Shown here in pieces: positions 47,498-59,035 of a DNA stretch of 64,000 nucleotides (position 1 is the stretch's first letter; every line of letters starts with the position of its first letter). A program made the position numbers and the translations under genes. Source of the DNA: Fistularia commersonii (taxonomy: Eukaryota > Chordata > Actinopteri > Syngnathiformes > Fistulariidae); assembly GCA_037954325.1 (NCBI GenBank), contig JBBMNZ010000026.1:1039501-1103500 (forward strand), in the 5' to 3' direction. The notes beneath the pieces were generated by a model. That model ran no database searches, was not told where the DNA came from, and was given only the letters and a program-made list of their open reading frames with translations.

Positions 47498-47660
47498 GCC
47501 TGCGGGAACCGAGTCTCCGGACCTGAAGATCTAACCGTGCAGAAGCTCCGAAGACCTAAGGAGTGAACTTTAACAAGTTCCACTTCCGCAGTGAGGAGTG
47601 GGCGGGGCCGCCGGTGACCAATCGGAGTCGAGGATGCTGTTAACCCTGTTTTGACACCTC
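47498..47660 (-). promoter_or_regulatory. hsd17b4: hsd17b4 promoter region
   Basis: Upstream of the ATG at 47497 lies CpG-rich sequence with a GC box GGGCGGGGC (47600-47608) and a CCAAT box (47618-47622), about 100-125 nt from the start codon. There is no TATA box. This fits a housekeeping promoter. Confidence 0.55.
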
Positions 47661-47835
47661 GGTTTGTTTACAAGACCCGCGGCTCCAAAGCTGATCTGCT
47701 GTTTGAGAAAGTTAACGCGATTATCGATCGTGTGTCACTGTTATTTCATTGAATTTTCCTAAATAGAGAAATGGACTCCAGTGCTGTGAGACCATCGGTG
47801 TTTGCTGTGGTGACGGAAGAGCTGACAGGAATCTT

Positions 47836-48240
47836 CACGCCATGTGAAGTTTGCAGATGGCATCGTGATCTGTGGTGAGAGCAGGGAGCAGGTGGAGGAA
47901 CATCTGGAGAGGAATGAAGGTTGGGTGCAGCAAGACAGAATGCATGCGTGGAGAAGGTGGAGAAGAGGTGGAGGAACGTGTGAGACTTGGAAAAGTGTGG
48001 AGAAAAGTGAGATCGACCATCCTGTCCGATTTGAAACACTGAGAAGACAGGAGGTAGAGGTGGAGATGTGGAAAGGGTCAGGAAAGAGATCGATGTTCCC
48101 ACTGAGATGATTTGGACATGGACAGAGGAGGGATGGCGAAGATCTGGCTGGAGGATGCTGAGGTCGGGAAGTCTGGAGGAGGTTTATGGACGGAGGGGAA
48201 GAGGACGAGAAGTTAGATGGAGGTAGACGATGGACTTTGG
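47836..48240 (+). mobile_element. RTE-like LINE remnant (copy F)
   Basis: It begins KFADGIVICGESREQVEEHL (nucleotides 47845 on), equivalent to the FADDIVICSESREQVEEHL box of copy A with D to G at the second catalytic Asp. The rest is fragmentary, with MDRGGMAK-like and FMDGGEED-like echoes of the 3' part. It lies about 340 nt upstream of the hsd17b4 start, head-to-head with that gene. Confidence 0.6.
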
Positions 48241-48744
48241 TGACCCAGATAACGATTCCCCTGGTTTACCAACAGGAAGACAAATCCTTCACTTTGCTCC
48301 AAATCTTTCAGCGAGCGTGACGTTGTAGACTTCACCTCCGAGACCTCTGTTAATTTACAACGAAAGAAAACCTTTGCGTGAAGATCTCGGTGTGCTTTTC
48401 CGTTCGGCCCGGCCTCCGATCGTCACAGCGGGTCCGTCATTAGTCATATCTCGGTGAGTTTGTCCAAACCCGCTCTCTGGGTTGGAAATGCTAACTCGGC
48501 TAACTAGTTTTGGGTAGAAATGGAAAGCGGCGCCGGTGTTGTAAAGTGACTCCCGCGGCCGGCTCATTTCCGCAGACGCTTCAGGGGCCCCGAAAGTCAT
48601 GGCTTCCACTTTTTTTCCCACGTCATTGAAGCTCACAGTCCAAAACAACCGTTGGGTTCTCCGGGTTCTTCTGATTATCTTCTCTGCCTTCTCGTTTTGG
48701 AGAGTTGCATCGTGTGCGAACGGCTTTTCCTTCTTGTTTTGATT

Positions 48745-49372
48745 TGGCTCTCACTCATTCATTCACACGTCATAAAGAGTCGTACAAACACTCCGTCATC
48801 GACATATCAGACAACCCTTCACTCATTCACGCGACATTAAAACACATCCAACACATTCGGTCATTGGCGTGTTGTATCGAGACACTCATGCGGTCATCAT
48901 TGTTACCCCACCATTCACCCTCTCATTCACACGTCAGTGAAAAACAATTCACTCGTTCACACCTCAAATAGACGTTCAACCATTCACTTTCTTCTCATGT
49001 CATAAAAAATTCACTCATTCATTCACACATCATAGTCAGACAACCGTCACTCATTCACAGGATATTGAAAAAACAATACACTCATTCAAATGTCATATAG
49101 AGACATAAAAACTTTTCGCATGTTATATAAAGACATGCAGCCACGTGTCTGTATATGACACGCAAATAGCGTGTCATATACAGTCGTGCACGCTAGAATG
49201 TCAGAAACATTCAACATTCACTCATTCATTCCCACATCACATAAAGAGATTCACCTGTTTATTCATTCATTCATTCATCATACAGACATGCTCCTTCATG
49301 TCATAGACAACGTTCACTCATTCATTGAAAAATTGAAATTCACCCTTTCATTCACACGTCATAAATGTGTAT
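48745..49372. repeat. degenerate minisatellite-like array
   Basis: Recurring motifs CACTCATTCATTCACACGTC and CATAAAGAGACA at irregular spacing of roughly 40-60 bp. At least ten CATTCA-containing units are visible, several diverged. It lies between hsd17b4 and prr16 and has no coding potential. Units differ too much to be a CRISPR-like array. Confidence 0.6.
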
Positions 49373-50261
49373 ATATATTTTTTTTCTTTTTTTTTTTCTT
49401 TTTAATTTTCAATCTGCGTACACTATCCATATGGTGCCCGTCGCTAATTGGAAAAACACCCGAAACCATGAGCGGCCGTGCGTGAGAGAGAGAGAGAGAG
49501 AGAGAGAGGATGGAGGGAGAGAGAGGGAGGATGGAGGGAGGAGGAGGAGGTGGAGGAGGAGGAGGAGCGCCGAGCTCCGGCTGCCGCTGATCCGGGCGGA
49601 CGCGGGCTGGGATGGACGCGGGTTCCTGCGGGGCGAAGGTGCGTCTGCAGCGCGTCCGACCAGCAGCGCGCCTGTGCGGGGCGGGAGGACGGCAAAACAC
49701 GGCCTTTGTGCACGTCGGTGCCCGCGCACGCCGCCGCGGACCCCCGCCCTCCTCCCCTTCTTCTTCTTCTTCTTCTTCTTCATCTTCATCCTCCTCTTCC
49801 TCTGTTTACCGGAACCCGGCGCGTCCTCTTCGCGGCGATGCGCTGAGCGCTGCGCGCTCCCGACGCGCGTCTTGGCGTGTGCGTGCGTGCGCGCGGACGC
49901 GGGGTCCCGCTCCCGTGCAGACGCGCCGCAGACGGCATGTCAGCGGATTTGGACGGAGACGTCGTTTGTCGCGGTCCGCTCCATTGCGCATGCCCAGTGG
50001 TCGACACGGATCGCCGCTCCGCGTCGCCCGGGCCGTGATGTAGGAGCCAAAGTGGAGGGAGAAGAAGGAGAAGAAGAAGGAGGAGGAGGAGGAGGAGGAG
50101 AAGGAGAAGAAGGAGAGGGAGGACGACGAGGAGGAGGAGGAGGAGGAGGACGGTGCGGGGCGGGAAAGGAAAACACAATGCGTCGGCAAAGTGGCGGCGT
50201 GAACATCCGAGGGTTTTTCTCCGAGATCCTTCTGGAAACATCTCGGCCACGACACTGAAGG
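49373..50261 (+). promoter_or_regulatory. prr16: prr16 upstream region and 5' UTR, CpG- and purine-repeat-rich
   Basis: Contains (GA)n at 49484-49509, GGA-rich tracts at 49510-49565 and 50050-50155, a TTC/TCT tract at about 49758-49800 and a CpG-dense core at 49600-50040 with repeated GCGC/CGCG. This is consistent with a CpG-island promoter for prr16. The exact transcription start is not visible. Confidence 0.5.
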
Positions 50262-50473
50262 ATGTCCGCGGCGGCGGAGGCTGAAGGAGCGGTCTCCAAA
50301 GTGCAAGTGAAGAAGGAGATCAAGACCATCGTGGAGAACCTGGAGACCATCCTGGGAGACCTCAAGGATGTGGCCAAAGAGCTGAAAGAGGTAAATACAC
50401 TCCATGTGGTTCTCAGCCTGCTGTCCAGGGAGCTCCTTCTGGGGGCTGAAGACCAGCTCAGCATGGGCCTGGA

Positions 50474-50516
<43 letters not shown>

Positions 50517-51259
50517 GCGCGCGCGCACACACTCTACCCCCCTCCACACCAACGTGTGTGTGTGATTATCTGGAGCGCGATAGATGTTTGGCTGGGAGAA
50601 CTTGGAGGTGTCCGGCAGGAGATGGTCTCCCAGGCTTGTGGATCAACTTTGGTTTGGATCAGGAGGCCAGGAAGGCAGGAAGGAGGATCTTTGCACCGCG
50701 TTTCATCATCGCCACGACGACCGGCGTCCCCGTCTCCCGACGAATCACGGCGCGGCAGCCGTCTCTATTATTCTCTCTCCGCCCTCCCGCTGGTCTTTCT
50801 CCCCGGCTGATGTTTGGAGGTCCTCCTCAGGGGTCACCGGGGGCACGGAGACTCCTCCCGGCCTCCGCTGGTCGTCATGGCGACGAACCCCTGACCTGCG
50901 ACCGCACCACATCAGGTGGTTGTTCCCCTCCCGGGAAAAACATTTTTGATTTTTGTTGACGCGATCGACCACACACTGGAATCATCTCCCCCCCCTCTCT
51001 CTTCTTTCTCTTCTTTGCCGCTCACAGGAAATTGTGCGGAGAATCAGTTATCGCCACACACACACACACACACACATAGCTGGTGGGGATGCTACTATAA
51101 AAGCCAGTGTTTGGGGTTTAATCCATTTGAAATGCTGTTATCTGTGATAAGTCACAGATGGGTGCTGGAGCCGAGCCCTGCTCCGAGGTGGGACCCGGCA
51201 CAGATGTTTGGCGCCGCCGCCGCCGCCGCCTGGCCTGCAGCGAGGCCTGCGCTATTACC

Positions 51260-51291
<32 letters not shown>

Positions 51292-52663
51292 AAATCATCC
51301 GGTTTGCATGGGTCTTCTGTCCCTCAGCTCGTTTCCTCCGCTCGCCGTCGCTCGCCTCCGCCGCCGCCGCCCCGACCCGACCCGGCGCTGGCGGACCAGG
51401 ACCGACTCCCCGGTAATCTGTTATTCTTTTGAAGTGTGTGTGCGTGAAATCTTCAAAGATCTCCCGTGCTGTTGAGGGACGCGCGAAGGCTCGTCTACCT
51501 GGGAGTTGCGTAACGCGGGGAGCGATCTTGGACGGAGATCACTGGAATAACAAACACAGGATGTGTGTGTTTGCCTAATATCAGGGTGTTTTGTTTCCCA
51601 GTGTTGGACGCGGTTGTTCGAGTGACCCTCCGACCCTGCGAGGCCCCCGGCTTCTACGCCTCCCTCTTAGATTTAATCACATTTTTCGAGCTATATGTTC
51701 AGTTTTTTTAGATTTTCTTTCTTTTCTTCCTTTTTTTTAATCGTTTATTTTTATCACTTTGAATTTTTTCTTAGTTATTATATCTATTTTCCATTTCCAG
51801 GTGATCTCCAGTCAGCTCCTCCCGCCCATTCCTTCATATTACGTCTCCACAGTTAAATCAGTGGCGACAATGGCGTGTTTAAGTACTTTCTTCTTTATTT
51901 ATCTGTTTATTCTTGTCTTATTGCGGTGGTGGTGGTGTTTGGGGAGCTGACATTTCGCGCCCGCGGGCTTCATGCACGCTTCTCCGCGCTTGGAATAATC
52001 ATCCGCGAAACAATACGTTTGGTCAGATTCTCGTCCCCTCCCTCGCGGTACGTGCACCTCCGTGGATTTTCCTCGCCGGCGGGACAGAAAGGACAGAAAG
52101 GACAGAAAGGACAGAAAGGACAGAAGGGATGGAAGGCGGAGGTGAACCCGTGTCCGGGTGCTGTGGTGTGTTTTGGAGCAGCTGCAGGAGGCAGAAGGTT
52201 TGCAAACCCATGAGTGAAGGAAGGAGAGGAGATGTCGCTTCCGGCTTCAGGTGAGATTCTCCCTTTCTTTTGGCCGACGCTCCTTCTCCTGGAGGTCCGG
52301 GTCAGGAAACCGGGTTCTCGGTTGCAGATTTTCAAAGTTGGCAATAATGGACGTCCAACCGTTCGCCCTCTCATCCTCTCGTCCGGAGACCCTCAGCTCT
52401 CTGGAGGAACCTCCTGGATGGGGTTGAACCGCCAGGCAGGAACCCTGGAGAACATGGAGACGCCACAAAAACCTTCTGGCTGCGAGGTGGAAGCTCTCAC
52501 CGCTGCTCCGACGGGAACAAATATATTTTTATCAGATGAAGTAAAGCAGCATCAGAATCAGTAAAACTTTATTGCTACCCAAGGGGCAATTGGCGGGCTC
52601 ATGGGGTAGTTAATCAAGAATTAAAAAGAATACATAAATAAAAAAAAATGTAAAAAGAATAAT

Positions 52664-52700
<37 letters not shown>

Positions 52701-52738
52701 AAATAAATAAATAAACAAACAAATAAAAAAAAGAAAAA

Positions 52739-52786
<48 letters not shown>

Positions 52787-55209
52787 CAATAAATATGCTA
52801 AAAGAGTGTGTTCCAGCATTTTTCAGGTAAATTCTAGATATCTTTATGCACTTGTGTGTGTTTGTGTGTGTGTGTGTGTGTTTGAGATTGCATCTAACCA
52901 CTTTTTAACCTCAGCGTCCAGATCTCCCAAAAGTGTTTTGCACATTCATTGGGTCACCAATGGTCTTTATAAACCTTCCTTGTGGTTCCCGTTTCTTCTG
53001 GGACTGTGCGTCACTTTAGCGTTTAGATATTAGCATTCAGCGCGTCCCCCGGGGGGCGGCGTGCACATCACCGCCCCGCTCTCGCCGCCGCCGTCTGCTG
53101 TCGTGCCGAGCTGCTTTGTGTGTCCTGCTTTGTGTGTCGGCGTGTTGTTGCGACTCCAAAGCGTCCCTTTAAAACCTCGCTTACTTTCAGGTGAGTAGAA
53201 CAAGGCGGGTTTACTTACTAGCGGCGTTCAAGGGCGCCGGGGAAAGCAAAGGATTTGACTTTCACGGGACGTGACGGGACTTTTATCGGCGCAGGGTACA
53301 AAGCGCCGCAGTTTTCCGACCGCAATTTACTGAAAATTGAAAATATATCTCCATACGGCGGTTTTCGTGCCCTCCATAATTTGCCGGTGTCAGATAAAGG
53401 TTGTAAACACTGCGTGTTTTCACCCAGTTTGTGAAAAATACACCTCAATCCGGGGGGTTTCGGCCGGATGTTTCCACGGAGGCGTGGATAGGAGAGGGCG
53501 GTTGGAGGACCTGACCCGGAGATATCAACCCAGAGGAACCCTGGTCAGATTCTCCTGGTGTCTGCGCAGGGTTCCTCCGGGTTCTCCGGGTTCCTCCCGC
53601 AGTCCAAACGCTTCTCCACTGGAAACCCTGCATCGTCCAGACGTTCGAATGCGAGGGTGACTCTCTGTATCGGGCCCTGTGATTGGTCCGGTTTGGACCG
53701 ATCACTATGAACGGACCAATGAACGGGCAGGTAACTTTCCAAAAGGCCGAGGGGACGTCACAAGATGCGAGATTCAAAGCGTTTCTGGTCGCGTGCGGTG
53801 CAGAAACGCACCCTGTCCGGGGAAGTTCCTACTTTTCTGTCATTTGGATATGAGCTGATAGGAAAAAATATGATTCCGGATGTAAATATGAACATCAGAA
53901 GTCTGTCCCCTGAAGACTCTCCTGTTTCTTCTGTCGCTCAGTCGTCAAGAGGAGCAGAAACTGACTGTCCGCTGGATGTTCTCGCGTTGGTATCTCCTCG
54001 TGGTCGCCCGGCGTCCTTGCGTTTTGGGCGCCGTCACGCCTCCCGGTGGCGGCGGAACACGGGATGGTTGCGCCGTGTCTGCAGCTCGCGGCTCTTCTCC
54101 TAAATGACAGTGATAATTCTCTTGGTTTTTCTCCTCGGCGTGGTTGTCATGGTGATGAATGAATCTTTAATCTGAAGAATCAGTGTCTGAAGTCAGAGGG
54201 TATCTGTGGTGAATCTCGTTTTAATGAGGTTTTTTTTATGTTTTTAATTAGAATATGAGGAGATGCACATCGTCCCGCGCCTCGGTCTTCCGTCCGGACC
54301 GTCGCTCTCCTTCCCGGACGCCGGCGTCCGGTGTCTCCCCCGCCTTCCTGACCTCGCCCGCCTTCTTCTCGCCACCAGGTCGTCCACGAGATCGACACCC
54401 TGACCTGCGACCTGCAGCTGGAGGAGGACGGCCTGACCGACAGCTCCAAGACGGACACGCTCAACTCCAGCTCCAGCTCCACCACCACCACCACCACCGC
54501 GTCCAGCCTGGAGAAGATGAAGCTGTTCCCCGACGACTGCATCTTCAAGCCCCCCGCGGCGGTCGGCGCCCCCGCGGTGCTGACGGTGCTCAAGAAGCCT
54601 CACCCGCCCTTACCGCCGCCCAGGCTGACCTCGGTGAGGGCCGAGGACCACAACGCGAAGAACCTGCCTCACCCGACGTTGGTCCTATCAGGGAATATGT
54701 CCAAGGCCAACGGCTCCCTGTTGAGGAACGGTTTCCCCTTGAAGCCGAGCAGGGAGTTCTTCTCCTCCCCGCCGTGCTTCCTGTCCGGCGACGGCGGGAT
54801 GTCCGAGTCGGGGCCGGTGCCGACGTTGCCGCGGCCCATGCCGCTCCTGCGCCACGAGAAGAACAATTGCCCCAAGGCGCCGGGCAGGGAGCCCCGCGAG
54901 AGGGAGCGCGTGCGCTTCAGCGAGAAGGTCCAGTACCACGGATACTGCCCGGACTGCGACCTCCAGATCGACGTGGACGAGACGGAACTGCACTTAGCGG
55001 CCGAGCTGAGCGACTTGCGGCTCAGCCCCGTCCACCGCTGCTCTTCGTCGCCGCCGCCTCCCCTTCCTCCTCACGCCGTCGCCCTGGAGAACGGCGGCCT
55101 GTCCGCCAGCCACAGCTTCCCGCCGAGGACGAGCGCTCCTCCTCCTCGCCAGACGTCCCTCAAGCCTCAGAAGACCATCCTGCGCAAATCCACCACCACC
55201 ACGGTCTGA
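50262..55209 (+). CDS. prr16: prr16, complete two-exon gene (protein Largen, proline-rich 16)
   Basis: Exons 50262-50390 (43 codons, phase 0, donor GAG|GTAAAT) and 54379-55209 (acceptor CCACCAG|) give 319 aa, against 304 in human. From published work on the family, Largen raises cell size and stimulates translation, including of mitochondrial proteins. Exon 1 encodes a charged helix, KKEIKTIVENLETILGDLKD, and exon 2 opens with VVHEIDTLTCDLQLEEDGLT. The identity rests on SSKTDTLNSSSS, RVRFSEKVQYHGYCPDCD and the exact family ending KPQKTILRKSTTTTV. The intron is only 3,988 bp. The start ATG fits the family N terminus (MSA). Confidence 0.96.
50474..50532. repeat. (CA)n(CG)n microsatellite in prr16 intron
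   Basis: CA run followed by CGCGCGCGCG and CACACA, 84 nt after the exon 1 donor. The alternating purine-pyrimidine run could adopt Z-DNA. Confidence 0.95.
51055..51290. repeat. two CA/GT microsatellites in prr16 intron
   Basis: (CA)11 at 51055-51076 and (GT)14 at 51262-51290, with a (CCG)n patch at about 51215-51232. Confidence 0.9.
52082..52127. repeat. 9-bp minisatellite, unit GGACAGAAA x5
   Basis: Five head-to-tail units, the last slightly changed, in the prr16 intron. Confidence 0.9.
52555..52780 (-). mobile_element. L2/Rex1-type LINE 3' tail fragment followed by AT-rich simple repeats
   Basis: AAAACTTTATTGCTACCCAA, then GGGGCAATT, is the complement of the family 3' end. It is followed by (AAT)n at 52664-52695, (AAAT)n at 52697-52715 and (TA)n at 52747-52779. 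The prr16 intron from 50391 to 54378 otherwise shows no exon. Confidence 0.6.
53445..53730 (-). repeat. dispersed fish repeat copy
   Basis: The complement reads ACCAATCACAGGGCCC, TACAGAGAGTCACCCTCGCA, then GGACTGCGGGAGGAACCCGG and CTGCGCAGACACCAGGAGAA. The same order of motifs occurs at 58764-59010 and 62690-62880 on the + strand, and partly at 52380-52500. Confidence 0.6.
54379..55209 (+). CDS. prr16: prr16 exon 2: Ser/Thr tract, proline-rich segments, CxxC block, C-terminus
   Basis: Order along the exon: acidic helix, a Ser/Thr run (five Ser then six Thr) coded by AGC/ACC repeats, PPLPPPRL, NGSLLRNGFP, then the conserved core RERVRFSEKVQYHGYCPDCD with a CPDC pair, then PPPPLPPHAVALENGGLSAS, and finally KTILRKSTTTTV. 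RVRF fits the RVxF docking pattern for PP1, and TTV-COOH fits a class I PDZ ligand; both functions are inference. Confidence 0.94.
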   Translation, partial: VVHEIDTLTCDLQLEEDGLTDSSKTDTLNSSSSSTTTTTTASSLEKMKLFPDDCIFKPPAAVGAPAVLTVLKKPHPPLPPPRLTSVRAEDHNAKNLPHPTLVLSGNMSKANGSLLRNGFPLKPSREFFSSPPCFLSGDGGMSESGPVPTLPRPMPLLRHEKNNCPKAPGREPRERERVRFSEKVQYHGYCPDCDLQIDVDETELHLAAELSDLRLSPVHRCSSSPPPPLPPHAVALENGGLSASHSFPPRTSAPPPRQTSLKPQKTILRKSTTTTV

Positions 55210-55540
55210 CGCCGCCGCCCCCCCGCCCCCCCCGGACCCGTCGAACTCAAACATCGTCATCCATAGTTTTTTTCCGCGCCGCGAGCGCCCTCCGTCGGAG
55301 TGGACTTTGGATTAACCGCACGGAGACGGCGGCGGGACGGACGCGGGAGACGAGCGTCCGTCGCCGGAGACGTACGCCGGGAGAGCGGGACGAACGGGTG
55401 AGTGCGTCGTCGATTGCGCGTCACGTTGTTGCCTTCGTGCAAACCTAAAACTCATTTCACTGTATTTAACAAAAAGCCTTTCTGCGCCGGAAAACAGGTC
55501 AAAAAATAATAAAAGTCCAGATCCCGAGCGCAGAGAGGGA
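55210..55540 (+). other. prr16: prr16 3' UTR (proximal part)
   Basis: GC-rich sequence after the TGA at 55207-55209. AATAAA at 55508-55513 could be a poly(A) signal. A longer 3' UTR is possible. Confidence 0.45.
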
Positions 55541-56174
55541 TCAGGGGAGGTTTCTCCTCCCTGATGGAGGTCGCCGCCGACCCCCCGCGGGGCCGTGACT
55601 CCAAAAGCTGGTTCGCCTCCGGTTTTTAGCCTTGACCTAGAAATTAGGGGCAGCGTCCCGGCTCGAAAGAGATATTCTGTGATATGATAAAATGGCCGTC
55701 GTCCGGCGGTCACAGAGGGACTCGCTGGCTGAAAAAACATGAAATCGCGTCTCGTATTGTGCGCGATGATTTCCGCGTGCTTGAAATGAGCCGGCTGCGC
55801 TTGTCAAGACAAACTTGTCAAGACTTAGGATTTGATACGGCTGCGCTAACGAGCCTCCGACTCCGAGCCCTAATTAATTCATGGCCTCCCGGAGAAAAGG
55901 AACGCCGCTCCGCCCGCTTTCTTTCATGCAAACCCCTATAGATGCGTCTATACCGCCACACCTACGGATCCGCAAACAGCTCGGCGTCACCGACGCCCGG
56001 TGTTTGTGGATTAAGGGGCGCAGCGTTCTGCACCGCGAAGGCACGAAACATCAGCCGCGTCTTCGTCGCCTCTCGTCGTCGTCGTCGTACGCGGCGCTCG
56101 TCTGGCACGTCAGGAGGAGGAGAGCAAAACTTAAGAGCGCTACACCCGGATGAAAATGACTTTTTAAAACATTT

Positions 56175-56218
<44 letters not shown>

Positions 56219-56394
56219 AGGTCATAGGTGTGTGTAAAAAGCCTGAGTCCGTCTGGCAGAGTTGTGCAGACAGCGTACCCCGGAGTTGGATGAGAATAGG
56301 AGCACCTTCCTCCCAGCGCTGCCCTTAATTAACCAGATTAGACCAGGGGAGATAACAGAGCGACTCAAACAACAACTTTATGTGTGTGTGCGTG

Positions 56395-56426
<32 letters not shown>

Positions 56427-58372
56427 CATAGCCGTGGAATAAATGTGAATAAAGATGCACTGTCACCGAAGCATGTTTGGCGAAGATTGCGATTTAGCGG
56501 CCAAATCCCTGCGATGCAGATTCGTTTTTAAACCGACGTGTCCGATAACTGTGAATATCCGGCGTGTTTGAATCCTTTTGGCAATTTCAGTCTTTTTTAA
56601 CATTGAAATAAAACGTTGGCATTTCAAAAAAAAATCATCCTTGGAAATGAAACATCCAAGAGAAAAATACAGCAAAACCTTGACTTCCAAGTGGATCCGC
56701 TTAGGATCTGAGTTATTAGCGAGCGGGATGAGCCTTTGACGCCCACGCGGACACCGCTGGCCATGAAATGGCGTTTCAGGACAGTGGGACGCGCCGCCGC
56801 TAGCTAGATAGCTAGCTGAGAGAACGAGACGGAGACGGAGAACTTCGTCTGTGAGAAGGTCTGAGATGTTTACGGGGATTCGGCACGACGGAAGACCCGT
56901 CGAAACCCGGTCGGAGACGGTTTGGTGGTTTTAGAAAGAGAGGCGGCTTCACTTGGTCCATAAACGGAGTTTAGACATTGAGTGTAGCAAAGTGTGCACG
57001 CTACATTTAGCATAGCATGGTAGCATGAAGTTTGGAGCCTAGCATAGCATGGTAGCATGAAGTGTGGAGCCTGTAAGCTAAGCTAAGAGCACCAAATGAA
57101 AAACTCTCCAAACCTCCACCGCCGCCGGTATCTTTGTCCTTCAAGTAAATATACTTTATAAAAACAGCTTATTTGTTATATATTATTATTGTTTGTACAT
57201 TAGTTGTTATTGTAATTTGTTACCAAAACAGGGGATCTGGAATGGATTAATAGCACCTCAGTTCATTCGATAAATGAGTAAACCGAGTTAGGAGCTCGGT
57301 AAGTCAAGGTATTGAAGATTAAAAGTGTTTATTGTCACACGTTCAGTGTAGAAACATGTTTTCCTGTACTTTGCTGTCATCTGAATATGTTCTGATAGAG
57401 ACGGCAGACACGTTATTCTAAATATGATTATAGATATGAATATGAACAGTGGACTCTGCAGATGGAAGAGGCGGCTCTGTAAGGGGCCGATTTGAAAACA
57501 TCGTCTGCAGGGTCGAACTTTGATTTTTGAAACCCCCCATCACAGATCCAACCTTCGCCATAGTAGCGTCCAAGTAAACATTTTGCAGTTATAGAGCTCT
57601 TCACACACCTTTCGGCTGGATGGCATTCACCCATTGACACGGCGACGGCGGCGGCGGAGCTGCTTAAGCGTCCCATCGGGAGCAGCCGGCGTTTTCCCCG
57701 AGGACGCTTCGGCACGCAGATTCCAGCTGTGCTGTTTGATCGCACAGAGAAACGTCCAAAATCGGAGGCGTATCTCCACCAGATCTCCGGTCGGTTTGCC
57801 ACATTTTACAAGGAGCTGTGAAATAACACCCCCGAACCAGACGGTAACGTTCAGCCTTTCCCTCGATGCCTCCGCCGGGATAAACGTTGAAGGCGCCGCC
57901 GCCATTGTTTATGCTCCTGTGAGGAAACACCCTGTAGATCAAAATGCCGGACACGCCGAAGCCACTCAGGCGTGGCTTCGGCTCCTAGCTTTCTGGAACA
58001 TGCCGGGAAAACACGGCGTAAATAATAATACTGTGTAAGAAACGGGTTAGAATTTAAAACGACGGAATCGGCGTCGATGAACGAGCTAATCGGCCGATTG
58101 CTTTTTAAAGGGAAGGCGTTTTTAGCGCGCGCTAAGAACGCTAAGCCGGACGGGGCTCCGTGTTTAGTCAAATTCCGAGAGATTAGTCCTCGGACCAGGA
58201 GAATCTCTGCGGGGATTCGGAGTTGGATTCGCGCATCAGGAGGAGAGAGATAATGGGAGCTAATGTTGTGCCGGATCACTTGAGTTTGCTAATTTGTGTG
58301 CGCTCGTCGCTTCCCGTGTAGGACATCTTATATATTTACTTTGCATTACTGGGACTTAATGAGGCTCGGGCT

Positions 58373-58412
<40 letters not shown>

Positions 58413-58763
58413 AAAACACACTTGAGAAGAGAAAACTAGGAATCGGCTCCTCTTCTCTTTCCTTTTACGAGTTCTTTCCCGTCAAGGACGTCTGAGGACT
58501 CGGGTTTGGTAGCCATTGGTAGATCTCAGTCGTGTTTTTGAGGCCGTCCTCTCGTACGAAACATCTAAACTTTGACGCCGCTTCTCCAAACCGTCTGCGT
58601 TTGAGGCCGCGGGGGTTTAAGAGCTACAGGATGTGACGCAGGCAGAAGGTGTTGGAGCGTCTTCTGGAGCCTGGTTCTGGGCAGGTTTGAGGACTTTGTC
58701 ACTTTTGTAAATGTAGTTACAACACGTAGTCCACTCCACGCTCAATGTTCAGCCTATCCCCGC
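55541..58763. other. intergenic, no gene recognised
   Basis: Microsatellites: (GT)n at 56178-56216, (GT)n at 56381-56426 and (CA)n at 58375-58410. A 32-bp tandem duplication with one mismatch sits at 57008-57071. Otherwise I see no exon or RNA gene. Confidence 0.6.
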
Positions 58764-59010
58764 TGTGATTGGGCAAGAGGCAGGGTTCACCCTGGACCAA
58801 TCACAGGGCTGCATACAGAGACACGCAAACATTCACCCTCTCATTCATCCATCTGGACAACTCAGGGTTTCCGGTGAAGCTCCTGCATGCTTGGACTGTG
58901 GGAAGAATCTGGGGAACCTTGAGGAACCCCACGCAGACACTAGGAGAAGAACATGGAGACTCCACACAAGACCTCTTGTGGGATCCAACCTGGGACCTTC
59001 TGGCCGTGAG
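58764..59010 (+). repeat. dispersed fish repeat copy
   Basis: Motif order GATTGGGCAAGAGGCAGGGT, CACCCTGGACCAATCACAGG, CATTCACCCTCTCATTCATC, TGGACTGTGGGAAGAATC, CGCAGACACTAGGAGAAGAA, CATGGAGACTCCACAC. It lies directly beside the 3' end of LINE copy G. Confidence 0.7.
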
Positions 59011-59035
59011 GAGGAAGCTTGAACCAAGTTCCTTT

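Noticed and set aside
48745..49372. CRISPR-like array
   Set aside because: Repeat units are diverged and irregularly spaced, no cas genes are present, and the context is vertebrate.
49365..50258. Long + strand open frame of 297 codons upstream of prr16
   Set aside because: Its translation is mostly Arg/Glu/Gly repeats from GA, GGA and GGC simple sequence. It has no family resemblance and lies in the prr16 promoter and 5' UTR.
54255..55448. Open frame of 397 codons across prr16 exon 2
   Set aside because: It is an out-of-frame shadow of the real prr16 reading frame in GC-rich DNA.
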